A stretch of 64,000 bases of DNA, from positions 160,531 through 224,530 of the forward strand of contig JANQKQ010000026.1 in NCBI GenBank assembly GCA_028281105.1, written 5' to 3'. This document shows positions 47,426-56,981 of the stretch, one piece after another. The notes under the pieces are model-generated. The model ran no database searches. It saw only the letters and a list, made by a program, of their open reading frames with translations, and was not told where the DNA came from. How positions within the stretch are numbered: the first letter of the stretch is position 1; each line of letters begins with the position of its first letter. The position numbers and the translations under genes were made by a program. The DNA is from Rhizobiaceae bacterium (GTDB taxonomy: Bacteria; Pseudomonadota; Alphaproteobacteria; Rhizobiales; Rhizobiaceae).

Positions 47426-47848
47426 CTAGAACGGGCGTACAATCACCAGGATGACCGCACCGATCATGATCAAGGTAGGGATTTCGTTGACGAAGCGGTA
47501 GAACCGCGCGCGTCTTTTGCGCTGATCGGCGGCGAATTCGCGCAGCCAGCGGCCGCAGAAATCATTGTACGCGCTCATCGCCAGCACCAGGACGAATTTG
47601 GCGATGAACCAGCCGTCGGTCCACACGGCGGCAAGCCACGCCAGCACCAGGCCGAAACCCCAGGCGGCCAGCATCGCCGGCAGCATGATGAAACGATAGA
47701 GCCGCCGCTCCATCACCTTGAACGTCTCCGAGGCTTCGCTGCCCGGTTCGGTATCCGCATGGTAGACGAACAGCCGCGGCAGATAGAGCAGTCCGGCCAT
47801 CCAGGCGATGACCGAGATCACATGCAGCGCTTTGATCCATTCAAACAT
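47426..47848 (-). CDS. hemJ: Protoporphyrinogen IX oxidase, HemJ family (CopD-like membrane protein)
   Basis: 140 aa membrane protein with four hydrophobic segments. It catalyses the penultimate step of haem synthesis in bacteria without HemY or HemG. The N-terminal KALHVISVIAWMAGLLYLPRLFVYH carries the conserved histidine (about residue 9) and YLPRLFVYH; AFVERRLYRFIMLPAM-like and the basic cytoplasmic patch (RKRRARFYRFVNEIPT) follow. It is six bases downstream of hemE, in the same transcript, which strongly supports the haem role. Confidence 0.92.
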   Translation of the reverse strand: MFEWIKALHVISVIAWMAGLLYLPRLFVYHADTEPGSEASETFKVMERRLYRFIMLPAMLAAWGFGLVLAWLAAVWTDGWFIAKFVLVLAMSAYNDFCGRWLREFAADQRKRRARFYRFVNEIPTLIMIGAVILVIVRPF

Positions 47849-47854
47849 CGCCGG

Positions 47855-48901
47855 CTATCTCCAATTGCGCACCCGCTCGACCAACGTCTCGACATGGGCG
47901 ATGGGCGTATGCGGCACGATGCCGTGACCGAGATTGAAGACCAGCGGCCCGCCTGCCAGACCGTCCAGAATATGGTCTACGCCTTCTTCCAGCGCTTTGC
48001 CGCCGGCCACCAAGCGCAACGGGTCGAGATTGCCCTGGACCGGTCCGTCCGCCTGCAGGCTTCGCGCCTGGTCGATGGGAACCGTCCAGTCGAGACCCAG
48101 GCAGTCCACGCCGGTCAGTCGCCGGTAGTCATCATAGCGCCTGCCGGCGCCGCGCGGGAAACCGATGATCGCGGCGCCGGGTACCGCGGCGCGCACCCGA
48201 TCGGCCAGTCGTTTGACCGGCTCCACGCACCATCGATCGAACTGATCGTCCCCCAGCACCCCGGCCCAGGAATCGAAGATCTGCACCAGATCGGCGCCGG
48301 CATGGAGCTGTGCGATCAGATAGTCGGCGGAAATCTCCACCAGCGCGTCGATGAGATCGGCGAAGCGACCCGGCTCGGCCAGAGCCAGTTCGCGGGCGGG
48401 AGCCTGGTCCGATGTGCCCTTGCCCGCGACCATATAGGTCGCCACCGTCCACGGTGCGCCGCAGAATCCGATCAGTGCGGTATGGGATGGCAGTTCCTGG
48501 CGAACTCTACCCACGGTTTCAATGACCGGCGCCAGATGCGAGGCTGCCTTGTTCGCGTTCAGTTTGTCCAGCAGGTCCGCCTCCAAGGGTCCGAGCACGG
48601 GACCGACGCCTTCCTCGAACCTGACCTCCTGACCGATGGCATCGGGGACCACCAGAATGTCGGAAAACAGGATCGCGGCATCGAAGCCGAACCGGCGGAT
48701 CGGCTGCAGGGTCACCTCGGTGGCTAGCTGCGGATTGTAGCACAAGTCTAGGAAACCGTTCGCCTGCGACCGAGTCCGGCGGTATTCCGGCAGATAACGG
48801 CCGGCCTGACGCATCAGCCAGATCGGCGGGGCCCCGTCGATCTCCTCCCCGCGCAACAGTCTGACCAGTCTCGGCGCGACAGGCTGATTACCGGAATTCA
48901 T
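47855..48901 (-). CDS. hemE: Uroporphyrinogen decarboxylase
   Basis: 348 aa enzyme that converts uroporphyrinogen III to coproporphyrinogen III. From the ATG at 48901 the sequence includes the signature [17 protein letters not shown] (about 28-44) and, further on, the second signature [16 protein letters not shown] (about 137-152). The C-terminal [12 protein letters not shown] is also invariant in the family. An in-frame start 33 codons upstream would intrude into the putative origin and has no family support. hemE flanks the origin in Caulobacter and Rickettsia. Confidence 0.97.
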   Translation of the reverse strand: MNSGNQPVAPRLVRLLRGEEIDGAPPIWLMRQAGRYLPEYRRTRSQANGFLDLCYNPQLATEVTLQPIRRFGFDAAILFSDILVVPDAIGQEVRFEEGVGPVLGPLEADLLDKLNANKAASHLAPVIETVGRVRQELPSHTALIGFCGAPWTVATYMVAGKGTSDQAPARELALAEPGRFADLIDALVEISADYLIAQLHAGADLVQIFDSWAGVLGDDQFDRWCVEPVKRLADRVRAAVPGAAIIGFPRGAGRRYDDYRRLTGVDCLGLDWTVPIDQARSLQADGPVQGNLDPLRLVAGGKALEEGVDHILDGLAGGPLVFNLGHGIVPHTPIAHVETLVERVRNWR

Positions 48902-49297
48902 CACAGGGTCCCTAAACAAGAATCTCTTCAAAGCGAAGCTTTTCTTATTATTAGAGTCTGTGATCGTCGAGAAGGCAGATTTGCCCACCGACAGCGCCAC
49001 ATTGCCTCACGTTCCGGGAAAGAGGGATGCAATTTCAGAATCTTCTCCGAAAAGCGGGGATTCAGAATAAAACGCATAAATATCAACGTCTTGCTGAAAA
49101 TTTTGGAACTTACTCACTGTGGACTACGCTTCGATTTCGTCCCGATGTCATGGCCATACCTCCAATTCACACCCGGTGGGAAATCTTTACCCGGTGCGAC
49201 AATTGTGGAAACTCCGCCGACAAACGCGCATAGATTTCATCGCCAGCCCGCCGATCGCGCCTCGAAAGGCCTTTGATCCACAACACGGAGCGAAACT
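48902..49297. other. Putative chromosomal replication origin (oriC) between hemE and the DUF299 gene
   Basis: 396-bp gene-free gap at a strand switch: hemE and the genes before it read left, the genes after it read right. It has AT-rich stretches (48912-48955 and about 49066-49113) and four DnaA-box-like 9-mers: TGTGGACTA (49118-49126), TGTGGAAAC (49204-49212), TGATCCACA (49274-49282, the form I recall for Caulobacter G-boxes), and TGTGGAGAA (49297-49305, overlapping the next start codon). Four GANTC sites (48920, 48954, 49038, 49059) could be CcrM-methylated. Caulobacter and Rickettsia keep oriC between these same two genes. Position and boxes are seen; origin activity is inferred. No CtrA box was found. 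Confidence 0.7.
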
Positions 49298-50164
49298 GTG
49301 GAGAAGCCAAAAAGCTACTTTCACCTGCATTTGGTCTCCGATGCTACCGGCGAGACCCTGATCACGGCGGCTCGCGCGGTGGCCGCACAGTTTCCCTCGA
49401 CCGGCGCCATCGAGCATGTCTACCCGCTGATCCGCAGCCGCGATCAATTGGAGCAGGTCATAACCAAGATCGATGCCGAGCCGGGCATCGTGCTGCACAC
49501 GATCATCGATCCCGAGCTCGGCGCGCTCATGCGGGCCGAATGTCGCAGGCTGGGTACGCCGGAAGTCTCGGTGCTCGATCCGATCTTCCAGACGTTTCAG
49601 TCCTATCTGGGCGTCACCTCGCAGGAGAAGATCGGTGCGCAACACACCCTCGACCGCGAGTATTTCCAGCGTATCGAGGCGCTCAACTTCACCATGGCGC
49701 ACGATGACGGTGCGCTGCCCGACGATATCGAACAGGCCGACGTGGTGCTGATCGGCATCTCGCGCACGTCGAAGACGCCGACTTCCATCTATCTCGCCAA
49801 TCGCGGCATCAAGACCGCCAACATACCGCTGGTCCCAGGAACCGGCATCTCGCAGGCCGTGGTGACCGCCAGGCGGCCCCTGATCGTCGCGCTGATTGCG
49901 ACCACCGACCGCATCTATCACGTCCGGCTCAACCGCCTGTTGGGTCTTACAGGCGCCGGGACCGGGGACGCCTATACGGACCGCGCATCGATCGCCGAGG
50001 AGCTGGCGCTGACACGCCAATTGTGCAAGCGGCACAACTGGCCGATCATCGACGTGACCCGCAAATCGATCGAGGAGACCGCGGCCGCCGTGATCAAGCT
50101 GCGCGATGAACATCTCCAGCGGCTGCAGCCGGGATTCGATGCCGAGCCGGAGCCCGCGTCGTGA
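49298..50164 (+). CDS. Bifunctional kinase/pyrophosphorylase, PPSR/PDRP family (DUF299)
   Basis: 288 aa regulator that phosphorylates or dephosphorylates pyruvate,phosphate dikinase or PEP synthase. Opening [20 protein letters not shown] (about 8-27) and the P-loop [18 protein letters not shown] (about 156-173) are diagnostic. The GTG start at 49298 follows GGAG. In Alphaproteobacteria PPDK is the usual target, but neither target gene is in the window. First gene right of the putative origin; a GTGA overlap couples it to maf. Confidence 0.93.
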   Translation: MEKPKSYFHLHLVSDATGETLITAARAVAAQFPSTGAIEHVYPLIRSRDQLEQVITKIDAEPGIVLHTIIDPELGALMRAECRRLGTPEVSVLDPIFQTFQSYLGVTSQEKIGAQHTLDREYFQRIEALNFTMAHDDGALPDDIEQADVVLIGISRTSKTPTSIYLANRGIKTANIPLVPGTGISQAVVTARRPLIVALIATTDRIYHVRLNRLLGLTGAGTGDAYTDRASIAEELALTRQLCKRHNWPIIDVTRKSIEETAAAVIKLRDEHLQRLQPGFDAEPEPAS

Positions 50165-50763
50165 ACGCACAGCCGCTGGTCCTTGCCTCCGCCAGCTCAT
50201 CGCGCGCCGCACTGCTGCGGAACACCGGGCTGGAGTTCTCCATTCAGCCGGCCGAACTGGACGAACGCGTCGTCGAGCGGCCGCTGTTGGAGGCCGGCCT
50301 GGACGGAGCGGATCTGGCCCAGGTGCTGGCCCAGGCCAAGGCGGATCATGTTTCGGCCGAGAATCGGTCTGTGCTCACCATCGGCGCCGACCAGGTCATG
50401 ACCCTGGATGGCGAGGTGCTGCACAAACCTGCCGACATGGAAGAAGCACGCCGTCGACTGCTGCAGCTCGCGGGAAAAACCCACCAGCTTGCCAGCGCGG
50501 TCTGCATCGTGGTTGATCAGCAACTGGTATGGTCCCATGTCGATGTCGCACACGTCACCTTTCGCCCGCTGACGCCCCGGTTTGTCGGCCGGCATCTGGC
50601 CCGGGTGGGCGAGGCAGCGCTCTCCAGCGTAGGCGCCTATCAGATCGAAGGCGAAGGCATCCAGCTCATCGAGAAGCTGGAGGGCGATCATTTCACCGTG
50701 ATCGGTCTGCCGATATTGCCGCTTGTCGACAAGCTGCGCGAGCTGGAGGCCATCGATGGCTGA
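50161..50763 (+). CDS. Maf family nucleotide pyrophosphatase
   Basis: 200 aa house-cleaning NTP pyrophosphatase. The N-terminal [19 protein letters not shown] (about 6-24) and [16 protein letters not shown] (about 77-92) are the family motifs, and [20 protein letters not shown] (about 154-173) the C-terminal one. Such proteins act on dTTP/UTP or modified nucleotides. GTG start overlapping the preceding stop; its own stop overlaps the aroE start. Confidence 0.94.
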   Translation: MNAQPLVLASASSSRAALLRNTGLEFSIQPAELDERVVERPLLEAGLDGADLAQVLAQAKADHVSAENRSVLTIGADQVMTLDGEVLHKPADMEEARRRLLQLAGKTHQLASAVCIVVDQQLVWSHVDVAHVTFRPLTPRFVGRHLARVGEAALSSVGAYQIEGEGIQLIEKLEGDHFTVIGLPILPLVDKLRELEAIDG

Positions 50764-51625
50764 ACGGATGGCGCAAGACGGACCCCATGCGTTCGTCGCT
50801 GGCTGGCCGGTCGCCCATTCGCGATCGCCCGCGCTGCACCGAGCCTGGCTGTCGGAACATGGCCTGGCCGGCAGCTACACCGCCCAGGGGGTCGCTCCTC
50901 CGGATTTCGACGAATTTATGTGTGGCCTGCCAGCGTCTCGATTCTGCGGTGGCAACGTTACCCTGCCACACAAGCATCGCGCTTTCGAGCTGGTCGACGA
51001 AGCCGACGAGGTGGCGCGGCGGCTGGCGGCGGTCAACACGATCTGGCTCGAGGATGGCCGGATCATCGGCTCCAACACGGATGCCTACGGTTTTGCCGCC
51101 AACCTGGACGAACGCGCTCAGCATTGGCGCGACGGAGACAGCGCACTCGTGCTCGGCGCCGGGGGCGCGTCGGGTGCGGTGGTGTTCGCGCTGCTCGATG
51201 CGGGCTACCGGCGGGTGTGGGTACTCAATCGGACCGAGCCGCGCGCGCGTGAGCTCGCCGAACGGTTCGGCGATGCCTGCAGGGCCGGATCCCTGGAAAT
51301 GGCGACGCAGCTGTCGGGCGAAGCCGATCTGCTGGTCAACACCACCTCGATGGGCATGACCGGCCAGCCCGATTTCGAACTCGATCTTTCAGCGGCCCGG
51401 CCGTCGTTGATCGTCACCGACATCGTCTATACGCCGCTGAAAACCGGATTGTTGCGACGAGCCGGGGAGGTCGGGCTGACCGCCGTCGACGGGTTGGGAA
51501 TGCTGTTGCACCAGGCGGTGCCCGGTTTCGAAAGATGGTTCGGCGTGCGCCCCGCGGTGACCGACGAACTGCGCCAGATCGTCCTGGGCGCAGGTGGCGA
51601 ACAGCCGGGGCAAACGCGGTCATGA
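50756..51625 (+). CDS. aroE: Shikimate dehydrogenase
   Basis: 289 aa NADPH enzyme of the shikimate pathway. From ATG at 50756 (after GGAGG): GWPVAHSRSPALHRAW (shikimate-binding serines, about 14-29), NVTLPHKHRAF with the catalytic lysine (about 69), and NTDAYGF with the catalytic aspartate. The glycine-rich NADP loop is LGAGGASGAVVFALLDAG (about 132-149). An earlier in-frame ATG at 50723 lies within maf and is unlikely. The stop overlaps the coaE start. Confidence 0.96.
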   Translation: MAERMAQDGPHAFVAGWPVAHSRSPALHRAWLSEHGLAGSYTAQGVAPPDFDEFMCGLPASRFCGGNVTLPHKHRAFELVDEADEVARRLAAVNTIWLEDGRIIGSNTDAYGFAANLDERAQHWRDGDSALVLGAGGASGAVVFALLDAGYRRVWVLNRTEPRARELAERFGDACRAGSLEMATQLSGEADLLVNTTSMGMTGQPDFELDLSAARPSLIVTDIVYTPLKTGLLRRAGEVGLTAVDGLGMLLHQAVPGFERWFGVRPAVTDELRQIVLGAGGEQPGQTRS

Positions 51626-52221
51626 TCGTCCTGGGACTGACCGGCTCCATCGGCATGGGCAAGACCACCACCGCGGCCATGTTCCGCGATCTGGGCATCC
51701 CGGTGCACGATGCTGATGCCGTCGTCCACGAACTCTATGCCGGACCCGCCAGCGCCGACATCGAAGCGGCTTTCCCCGGCACCACCAAGGACGGCAAAGT
51801 CGATCGCTCGCTGCTCGCCGCCCGGGTGCTCGACGACAACGAGGCACTCAAACGCCTTGAGGCGATCGTTCACCCGATGGTGCGCGAACGCGACGAAGAG
51901 TTCCGCGCACGCGCGCATGCCGCAGGCGCCCGGCTGGCGATCGTGGATGTGCCGCTGTTGTTCGAAACCGGCGGGGACAAGCGCGTGGACGGGGTGATCG
52001 TGGTCACCACCAGCGAGGCCGAGCAACGCCGCCGGGTGCTGGCGCGCGAAGGCATGAGCGAAGAGAAATTCCGTGCGATCTTGGCGAGCCAGATGCCGGA
52101 CACGCAAAAACGTGAGCGCGCCGATTTCATCGTCGACACTTCCGATGGCCTCGATTCGGCGCGACGGCAGGTTGCCGATATCGTTGAAGCGGTTTTCAGT
52201 GGAAGCTGGCAGCCGCGCTAG
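51622..52221 (+). CDS. coaE: Dephospho-CoA kinase
   Basis: 199 aa enzyme of the last step of CoA synthesis. P-loop GLTGSIGMGKTTTAAMF (about 5-21), DADAVVHELY (about 33-42), VDVPLLFETG (about 109-118) and the RLxxRxxxE-like RRRVLAREGMSEEKF region match the family. The ATG at 51622 overlaps the aroE stop (ATGA). Confidence 0.96.
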   Translation: MIVLGLTGSIGMGKTTTAAMFRDLGIPVHDADAVVHELYAGPASADIEAAFPGTTKDGKVDRSLLAARVLDDNEALKRLEAIVHPMVRERDEEFRARAHAAGARLAIVDVPLLFETGGDKRVDGVIVVTTSEAEQRRRVLAREGMSEEKFRAILASQMPDTQKRERADFIVDTSDGLDSARRQVADIVEAVFSGSWQPR

Positions 52222-52304
52222 CCCGCGCCCTTGCGTCACGGCCGGCGATCGTTCAGGCAGGGTGTCGCCGCCGAATCGACAGCCGTGCTACGGGCAGGAA
52301 CCTC

Positions 52305-53015
52305 ATGCGTGAGATCATCTTCGACACCGAGACCACGGGGCTGAAAGCGTCGGAGGGCGAGCGCGTCATCGAGATCGGCGGGGTCGAACTGGTCAACCGC
52401 TTTGCCTCGGGGCGAACCTTCCACCACTATATCAACCCGGAAGGCCGGCCGATTCATCCCGATGCCCAGCGGGTACACGGCATCTCCGTCGACGATCTGC
52501 GGGACAAGCCGACGTTTGCCAAGATTGCCGATGAGTTCCTCGAGTTCTTTCTCGGCGCCAAGCTGATCGCGCACAACGCCCCGTTCGACATGGGCTTCAT
52601 CAATGCGGAGCTGGCGCGCATCGGCCGTTCCGCGATCCCGCCGGCCGACGTGGTCGACACGCTGGAGATCGCGCGGCGACGCCATCCCATGGGCCCCAAC
52701 TCGCTCGACGCGCTGTGCGCGCGCTACGGCATCGACAACTCCCATCGCACCAAACATGGTGCGCTGCTCGATGCCGAACTGCTTGCAGAGGTCTATATCG
52801 AGATGCTGGGCGGCAGGCAGGCAAGCCTGGACCTGCCGGCATCCAGCGCGAATGCGTCCGACGACGGCTCACCGAACGTCATCAGTTCCGGCCGGCAGGG
52901 CACGCGACCACGCACGCTGCCGCCCCGGCTTAGCGAGGCCGACCTGGAACGTCACCGTGCGTTTGTCGAAGAGTCCCTAGGCCCCGATTCGATCTGGTCG
53001 AAGACCGGGGGATGA
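52305..53015 (+). CDS. dnaQ: DNA polymerase III epsilon subunit (3'-5' proofreading exonuclease)
   Basis: 236 aa DEDDh exonuclease. Exo I IFDTETTGL (5-13) has the catalytic D and E; Exo II LIAHNAPFDMGFIN (about 87-100), and Exo III with HRTKHGALLDAELLAEVY (catalytic H and D at about 147 and 152). The C-terminal segment (about 170-236) is the tether to the polymerase alpha subunit. Its position two kilobases right of the origin is conserved in relatives. Confidence 0.96.
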   Translation: MREIIFDTETTGLKASEGERVIEIGGVELVNRFASGRTFHHYINPEGRPIHPDAQRVHGISVDDLRDKPTFAKIADEFLEFFLGAKLIAHNAPFDMGFINAELARIGRSAIPPADVVDTLEIARRRHPMGPNSLDALCARYGIDNSHRTKHGALLDAELLAEVYIEMLGGRQASLDLPASSANASDDGSPNVISSGRQGTRPRTLPPRLSEADLERHRAFVEESLGPDSIWSKTGG

Positions 53016-53035
53016 AGACGACAACGGCGTGAAGA

Positions 53036-53578
53036 TCAAACGCTGGTCGGATTGGCCGCCGGGTTAGCCGCTGCTTCGGCCATCCGCGCCTGATACAGCT
53101 GCGCAAAGTCGATGGGATCGATCATCAATGGCGGGAAGCCGCCATTGCGCGTGGCGTCGGAAATGATCTGCCGGGCGAATGGAAACAGGATGCGCGGGCA
53201 TTCGATCAGCACCGCCGGCCCGACCGCCTCCTTCGGGATCCCCTGCAGGCGGAACACCCCGCTATACACCAGTTCGGCGTTGAACATGGTTTCCTGCTCG
53301 GCGTCCGCCTTGGCTTCGAGCCTGAGCTCGACCTCGTAGTCGGTCTCCGAAAGCGGGTTAACGCCCACATTGACGTTGATCTTGATCTCGGGAGGCTTCT
53401 CGCGCGGGCGAAGCGAATTGGGCGAGTTCGGATTCTCGAAGGAGAAGTCCTTGATGTACTGCGCCAGCACGTTGAGGGTGGCGTTTGCCTCGACCTTGGC
53501 TGCCGGCTGCTCGCCGCCATTGGTCGCCTTTGGTTCGGCCTGCTTCTTGCTCGTGCCTTTGGTGGTTTTCCTGGCCAT
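53036..53578 (-). CDS. secB: Protein-export chaperone SecB
   Basis: 180 aa tetrameric chaperone that keeps preproteins unfolded and hands them to SecA. The N-terminal 40 residues are a charged Lys/Thr/Glu extension. The core has [13 protein letters not shown] (about 43-55), [19 protein letters not shown], the [13 protein letters not shown] strand and the [27 protein letters not shown] block (about 131-157). It is convergent with dnaQ. Confidence 0.95.
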   Translation of the reverse strand: MARKTTKGTSKKQAEPKATNGGEQPAAKVEANATLNVLAQYIKDFSFENPNSPNSLRPREKPPEIKINVNVGVNPLSETDYEVELRLEAKADAEQETMFNAELVYSGVFRLQGIPKEAVGPAVLIECPRILFPFARQIISDATRNGGFPPLMIDPIDFAQLYQARMAEAAANPAANPTSV

Positions 53579-53744
53579 GGCTGGGGTCCGTTTTCTTAGG
53601 TTCTCGTTCGGGCCGCCACGCTATGGTTGGGGTGCCAGCCTAATCCGGGTGCAAAATCGCCGCTGGCTACCACTTCCAGCCGATTCGAACAAGGCCGATC
53701 CCTGCGACCGATGGCCGATATCGCCGCGGAGTTGGACCGCGCCG

Positions 53745-54287
53745 CTAGCGCGGCTTGCTCCACGGAGAGTCGCTGTCGGACAGAGGCGCGCCCGTGCGGC
53801 GGCTGTGCCCGGTCCCGTCGGTCCGTCCGTCCTCCGGATCATCATCGTCGACATGGGAGAAGTCGCTTTCGTCCAGGTCCACCACTCTTTCGGACTGGCC
53901 GCCGCCGGCCTGGCGGGAAAATCCCTCGGGCCCGACAACGGTGATGCGGCTGGACAGACCGCGCCATATCACATCCCTGATTTGCGGCACGAACAGCGCG
54001 AAGCCGAGCGCGTCGGTGATAAAGCCCGGCGTCAGCAGCAACACGCCGGCGACCAGGATCATCGCGCCATTGCCCAGCTCGCGGCCGGGCAGTTCGCCCC
54101 GGTCCATCTTCTCGCGTATCCGCCACGCGGTCGCCAGCCCCTGCCGGCGCAAAAGGATCGATCCGATGACGGCGGTGACGAATATCATCGCCAAAGTCGC
54201 GAACACGCCGATCTGCGAACCCACCACGATGAAGGTGGCGATTTCGGCCAGCGGCACGATGAGCAGTATGAAAGGCAGAAGCCGCAA
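53745..54287 (-). CDS. fxsA: FxsA family membrane protein
   Basis: 180 aa. Three to four hydrophobic helices lie within residues 1-120, the family's GSQIGVFATLAMIFVTAVIG segment at about 23-42, and the LLTPGFITDALGFALFVP motif (about 83-100). The C-terminal 60 residues are a hydrophilic, Asp-rich tail (DESDFSHVDDDDPEDG). FxsA of E. coli suppresses phage T7 exclusion by the F plasmid; the molecular function is unknown. Convergent arrangement with the Tim44-like gene upstream region. Confidence 0.85.
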   Translation of the reverse strand: MRLLPFILLIVPLAEIATFIVVGSQIGVFATLAMIFVTAVIGSILLRRQGLATAWRIREKMDRGELPGRELGNGAMILVAGVLLLTPGFITDALGFALFVPQIRDVIWRGLSSRITVVGPEGFSRQAGGGQSERVVDLDESDFSHVDDDDPEDGRTDGTGHSRRTGAPLSDSDSPWSKPR

Positions 54288-54563
54288 GGTCAGTGGTTCT
54301 CCTAGATTTGTTCAAACCGCGATCGAATGGCCCGCGTTCTCACCGGACCCCTCGCGGCGATCCCGGTCGGACCGCCTTTGAATACGCGCGATTTGCCATT
54401 ATATCTTGCTATGCATGATGCATGAACGCTAGCAGGGCAACTGCGGTCATCGTGGCCGCGCTGGCGAACCGGCTGGACAAATCCACTTCATGCATTCACA
54501 CATAACCGGCACACATGCGGGCACGCATGCGGCAAACAAGTTGAAACCTTCCGGTGATCCATA

Positions 54564-55277
54564 ATGGAATTCGGCGATCTTTCCACTCTGATCACGATAG
54601 GCATCGCAGTGTTTATCTTCCTGCGCCTGCGATCGGTGCTGGGCAAACGCACCGGACATCAGGGGCCTCCGGTGGACCCTTACGTCAACCGGGACCGGCG
54701 CACCGGCGCGGCGGACGCGTCTAACGACAATGTGGTGACGCTGCCCCGCCATGGCAAGTCGGAACGTCCGCAGCCCGAATCCGAGACCGATATCGCAATC
54801 GCGGCAATCGCCAAGAAGGGCACGAAGCTCAACAAGGGACTTCACGCGGTCGCCGCCGCCGACACCGGCTTCGATCCCGCCCGGTTCGTCGACGGCGCCA
54901 AGCTGGCATACGAGATGATCGTCACCGCCTATGCCGACGGCGACACCAAGACTCTGAAGAACCTGCTGTCGCGCGAAGTCTATGAAGGGTTCGCCAATGC
55001 GATCTCCGATCGCGAGGGCCGCGGCGAGGTCGTGCGCTCATCGTTCGTCGGCGTTGACCAGGCGGAAATCCGCGCCGCGCAGATGAACGGCCGGCACGCC
55101 CACGTCACGATCCGCTTCGTCAGCCAGATCGTCTCGGCGACGTTCAATTCCGAGGAAAAGCTGGTCGATGGCGACCCCGAACAGGTGGCCGAGGTAACCG
55201 ATATCTGGACCTTCGCCCGTGACACCCGCTCCAACGATCCCAACTGGAAGCTGGTCGCGACCGGTTCGGACGCGTAA
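54564..55277 (+). CDS. Tim44/TimA-like domain protein, membrane-anchored
   Basis: 237 aa. A single N-terminal membrane helix (about residues 8-22; LITIGIAVFIFLRLRSVLG) is followed by a basic linker and a Tim44-like domain (about 85-237) with FDPARFVDGAKLAYEMIVTAYADGD. Bacterial Tim44 homologues such as Caulobacter TimA are anchored in the inner membrane and are relatives of the mitochondrial import motor subunit. The gene starts 277 bases from fxsA and is followed by mltA with 26 bases between. Confidence 0.9.
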   Translation: MEFGDLSTLITIGIAVFIFLRLRSVLGKRTGHQGPPVDPYVNRDRRTGAADASNDNVVTLPRHGKSERPQPESETDIAIAAIAKKGTKLNKGLHAVAAADTGFDPARFVDGAKLAYEMIVTAYADGDTKTLKNLLSREVYEGFANAISDREGRGEVVRSSFVGVDQAEIRAAQMNGRHAHVTIRFVSQIVSATFNSEEKLVDGDPEQVAEVTDIWTFARDTRSNDPNWKLVATGSDA

Positions 55278-55303
55278 GGGCCGGCGTCGGACGGGCCTGC
55301 CCG

Positions 55304-56434
55304 ATGGGCGCGACATCGACGATATCGCCAACTCCCGGTCCGCCCGTTCCCGATTTTCTGCGCCCGCTCGATTTTTCCCAACTGGATGGATGGGCGCACG
55401 ACGATCATAGCGCGGCGCTCGCCTGCTTCGCGAACTGGGTGCGCACCCGACCTTCCTGCGACGACCCCTGGTCTCGAGCGCTGGCGCAGATCGGCCGCCG
55501 GCTCGCCGACACCGCGATCGCGGATAACGCCACCGCGCGCGCGTTTTTCGAGGCCGAGTTCGTGCCCCACGCGCCCGATCCCGAAACCGGCCTGCTCACC
55601 GCCTACTATGAACCCGAACATGCCGCGTCGCGCACCGTAACCGACCGTTTCCGATATCCGCTTTATCGCCGCCCGCCCGACCTGATCGAACTCGACGACG
55701 CAAATCGCCCGTCGCACATGGATTCATCGTTCCGATTCGCCCGTCGCACGGGCTCGCAGATCAGCGAGTATTTCGACCGGGGCGCCATCCAAGGCGGCTG
55801 CCTGGCGGATCGTGGCCTGGAACTGTTCTGGCTGGCCGACCCGGTCGATGTGTTCTTCATCCATATCCAGGGTTCGGCCCGCCTTCGCCTGGACGACAAC
55901 ACTACCGCGCGGGTCTCCTACGCGGCCAAAACCGGCCACCCGTACACGGCGGTTGGTGCGGTAATGATCGAGCGCGGACTGATCGATCGGGACAACGTCT
56001 CGATGCAGTCGATCCGACGCTGGCTGAAGGAACATCCCGACCGGATCGACGAGATCCTGGCGCACAACCGGTCCTACATCTTCTTTCAGGAAATCGATCA
56101 TTGCGATGAAACCGTGGGACCGATTGCCGCAGCCGGCGTGGCGCTGACCCCGGGGCGCAGCCTGGCGGTCGATGACGAACTCTATCCATACGGCAGCCCG
56201 GTCTGGCTGACCTCGAGTGAGCCGCTGCCCGATTCCCAGACAGCGCTCAACCGGCTGACGATTGCCCAGGACACCGGCTCGGCCATCGTCGGCGCGGCCA
56301 GGGGCGATCTGTTCATCGGCAGCGGCGATGCCGCCGGCCGGACCGCCGGCCTGGTGAAGCACCGCACCCGCTTCGTGGTCCTGATCCCCCGGCGATTGCA
56401 CAATGAGCGCGGTGGACAGCGCGATGGCCAATAG
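55304..56434 (+). CDS. mltA: Membrane-bound lytic murein transglycosylase A
   Basis: 376 aa MltA/3D-domain enzyme that cleaves peptidoglycan to 1,6-anhydro ends. GLLTAYYEPEH (about 102-112), the MltA beta-barrel, and the C-terminal 3D domain (QDTGSAIVGAARGDLFIGSGDAAG, containing the three aspartates) are present. No signal peptide or lipobox is seen at the N-terminus from ATG 55304, though the enzyme needs to reach the periplasm; either the true start differs or export is atypical. Relatives in this group often appear the same way. Confidence 0.9.
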   Translation: MGATSTISPTPGPPVPDFLRPLDFSQLDGWAHDDHSAALACFANWVRTRPSCDDPWSRALAQIGRRLADTAIADNATARAFFEAEFVPHAPDPETGLLTAYYEPEHAASRTVTDRFRYPLYRRPPDLIELDDANRPSHMDSSFRFARRTGSQISEYFDRGAIQGGCLADRGLELFWLADPVDVFFIHIQGSARLRLDDNTTARVSYAAKTGHPYTAVGAVMIERGLIDRDNVSMQSIRRWLKEHPDRIDEILAHNRSYIFFQEIDHCDETVGPIAAAGVALTPGRSLAVDDELYPYGSPVWLTSSEPLPDSQTALNRLTIAQDTGSAIVGAARGDLFIGSGDAAGRTAGLVKHRTRFVVLIPRRLHNERGGQRDGQ

Positions 56435-56975
56435 CCGCCCGCCCAAATCGAAAGCGTCCGAAGACGGCCTGCGCGGCGAAGACCGCACATTGTGGCGACA
56501 GGTCACCAGCACCGTCACGCCACTGGAGAAAACCGATCATCCCGAGAGCGAGCCGCCTGGTAAATCGAAGAAAGCCGTTGCCGAACGGCCTGCCAGGATC
56601 GCCAAGCCAGTCCCGGACAAACAGGTGGTGCGCAGAAGCCGGCCCGCACCCGCGCAGCTGGACGACAAGACCACCCGCGCCATCGCCAGGGGCCGAGCCC
56701 CGATCGACGGCCGCATCGATCTGCACGGGCTGACCCAGGCCCGCGCTCACCAGATGCTGATCGCGCGGCTCGAAGCCGGGCATCGGGCGGGAGAACGCAT
56801 CATTCTCGTCATCACCGGCAAGGGCGATCGCGGCGAAGGCGTGCTGCGCCGCGCCGTGCCGCGATGGCTTGCCGCCCCGCCGCTCAACGCCCTCGTCAGC
56901 GGTTATCGCCGGGCCCATGTCGGCCATGGTGGAGACGGCGCTCTGTATGTTCGGATACGCCGGCGAAACCGGTAG
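56424..56975 (+). CDS. Smr domain protein
   Basis: 183 aa from ATG 56424, which follows GGTGG; an earlier ATG at 56403 adds seven residues. A basic disordered N-terminus (about 1-90) with a conserved EDRTLWRQVTSTVTPL block is followed by an Smr domain (about 100-180): GRIDLHGLTQARAHQ carries the characteristic DLHG motif and VITGKGDRGEGVLR the GKG motif. Smr domains nick DNA or RNA. Its start overlaps the mltA 3' end by 11 bases, so the two are translationally coupled. Confidence 0.9.
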   Translation: MANSRPPKSKASEDGLRGEDRTLWRQVTSTVTPLEKTDHPESEPPGKSKKAVAERPARIAKPVPDKQVVRRSRPAPAQLDDKTTRAIARGRAPIDGRIDLHGLTQARAHQMLIARLEAGHRAGERIILVITGKGDRGEGVLRRAVPRWLAAPPLNALVSGYRRAHVGHGGDGALYVRIRRRNR

Positions 56976-56981
56976 TGAAGG

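Noticed and set aside
49027..49361. Small open frames inside the hemE-DUF299 gap
   Set aside because: They overlap one another and have no ribosome site or family likeness; the region is better explained as the origin.
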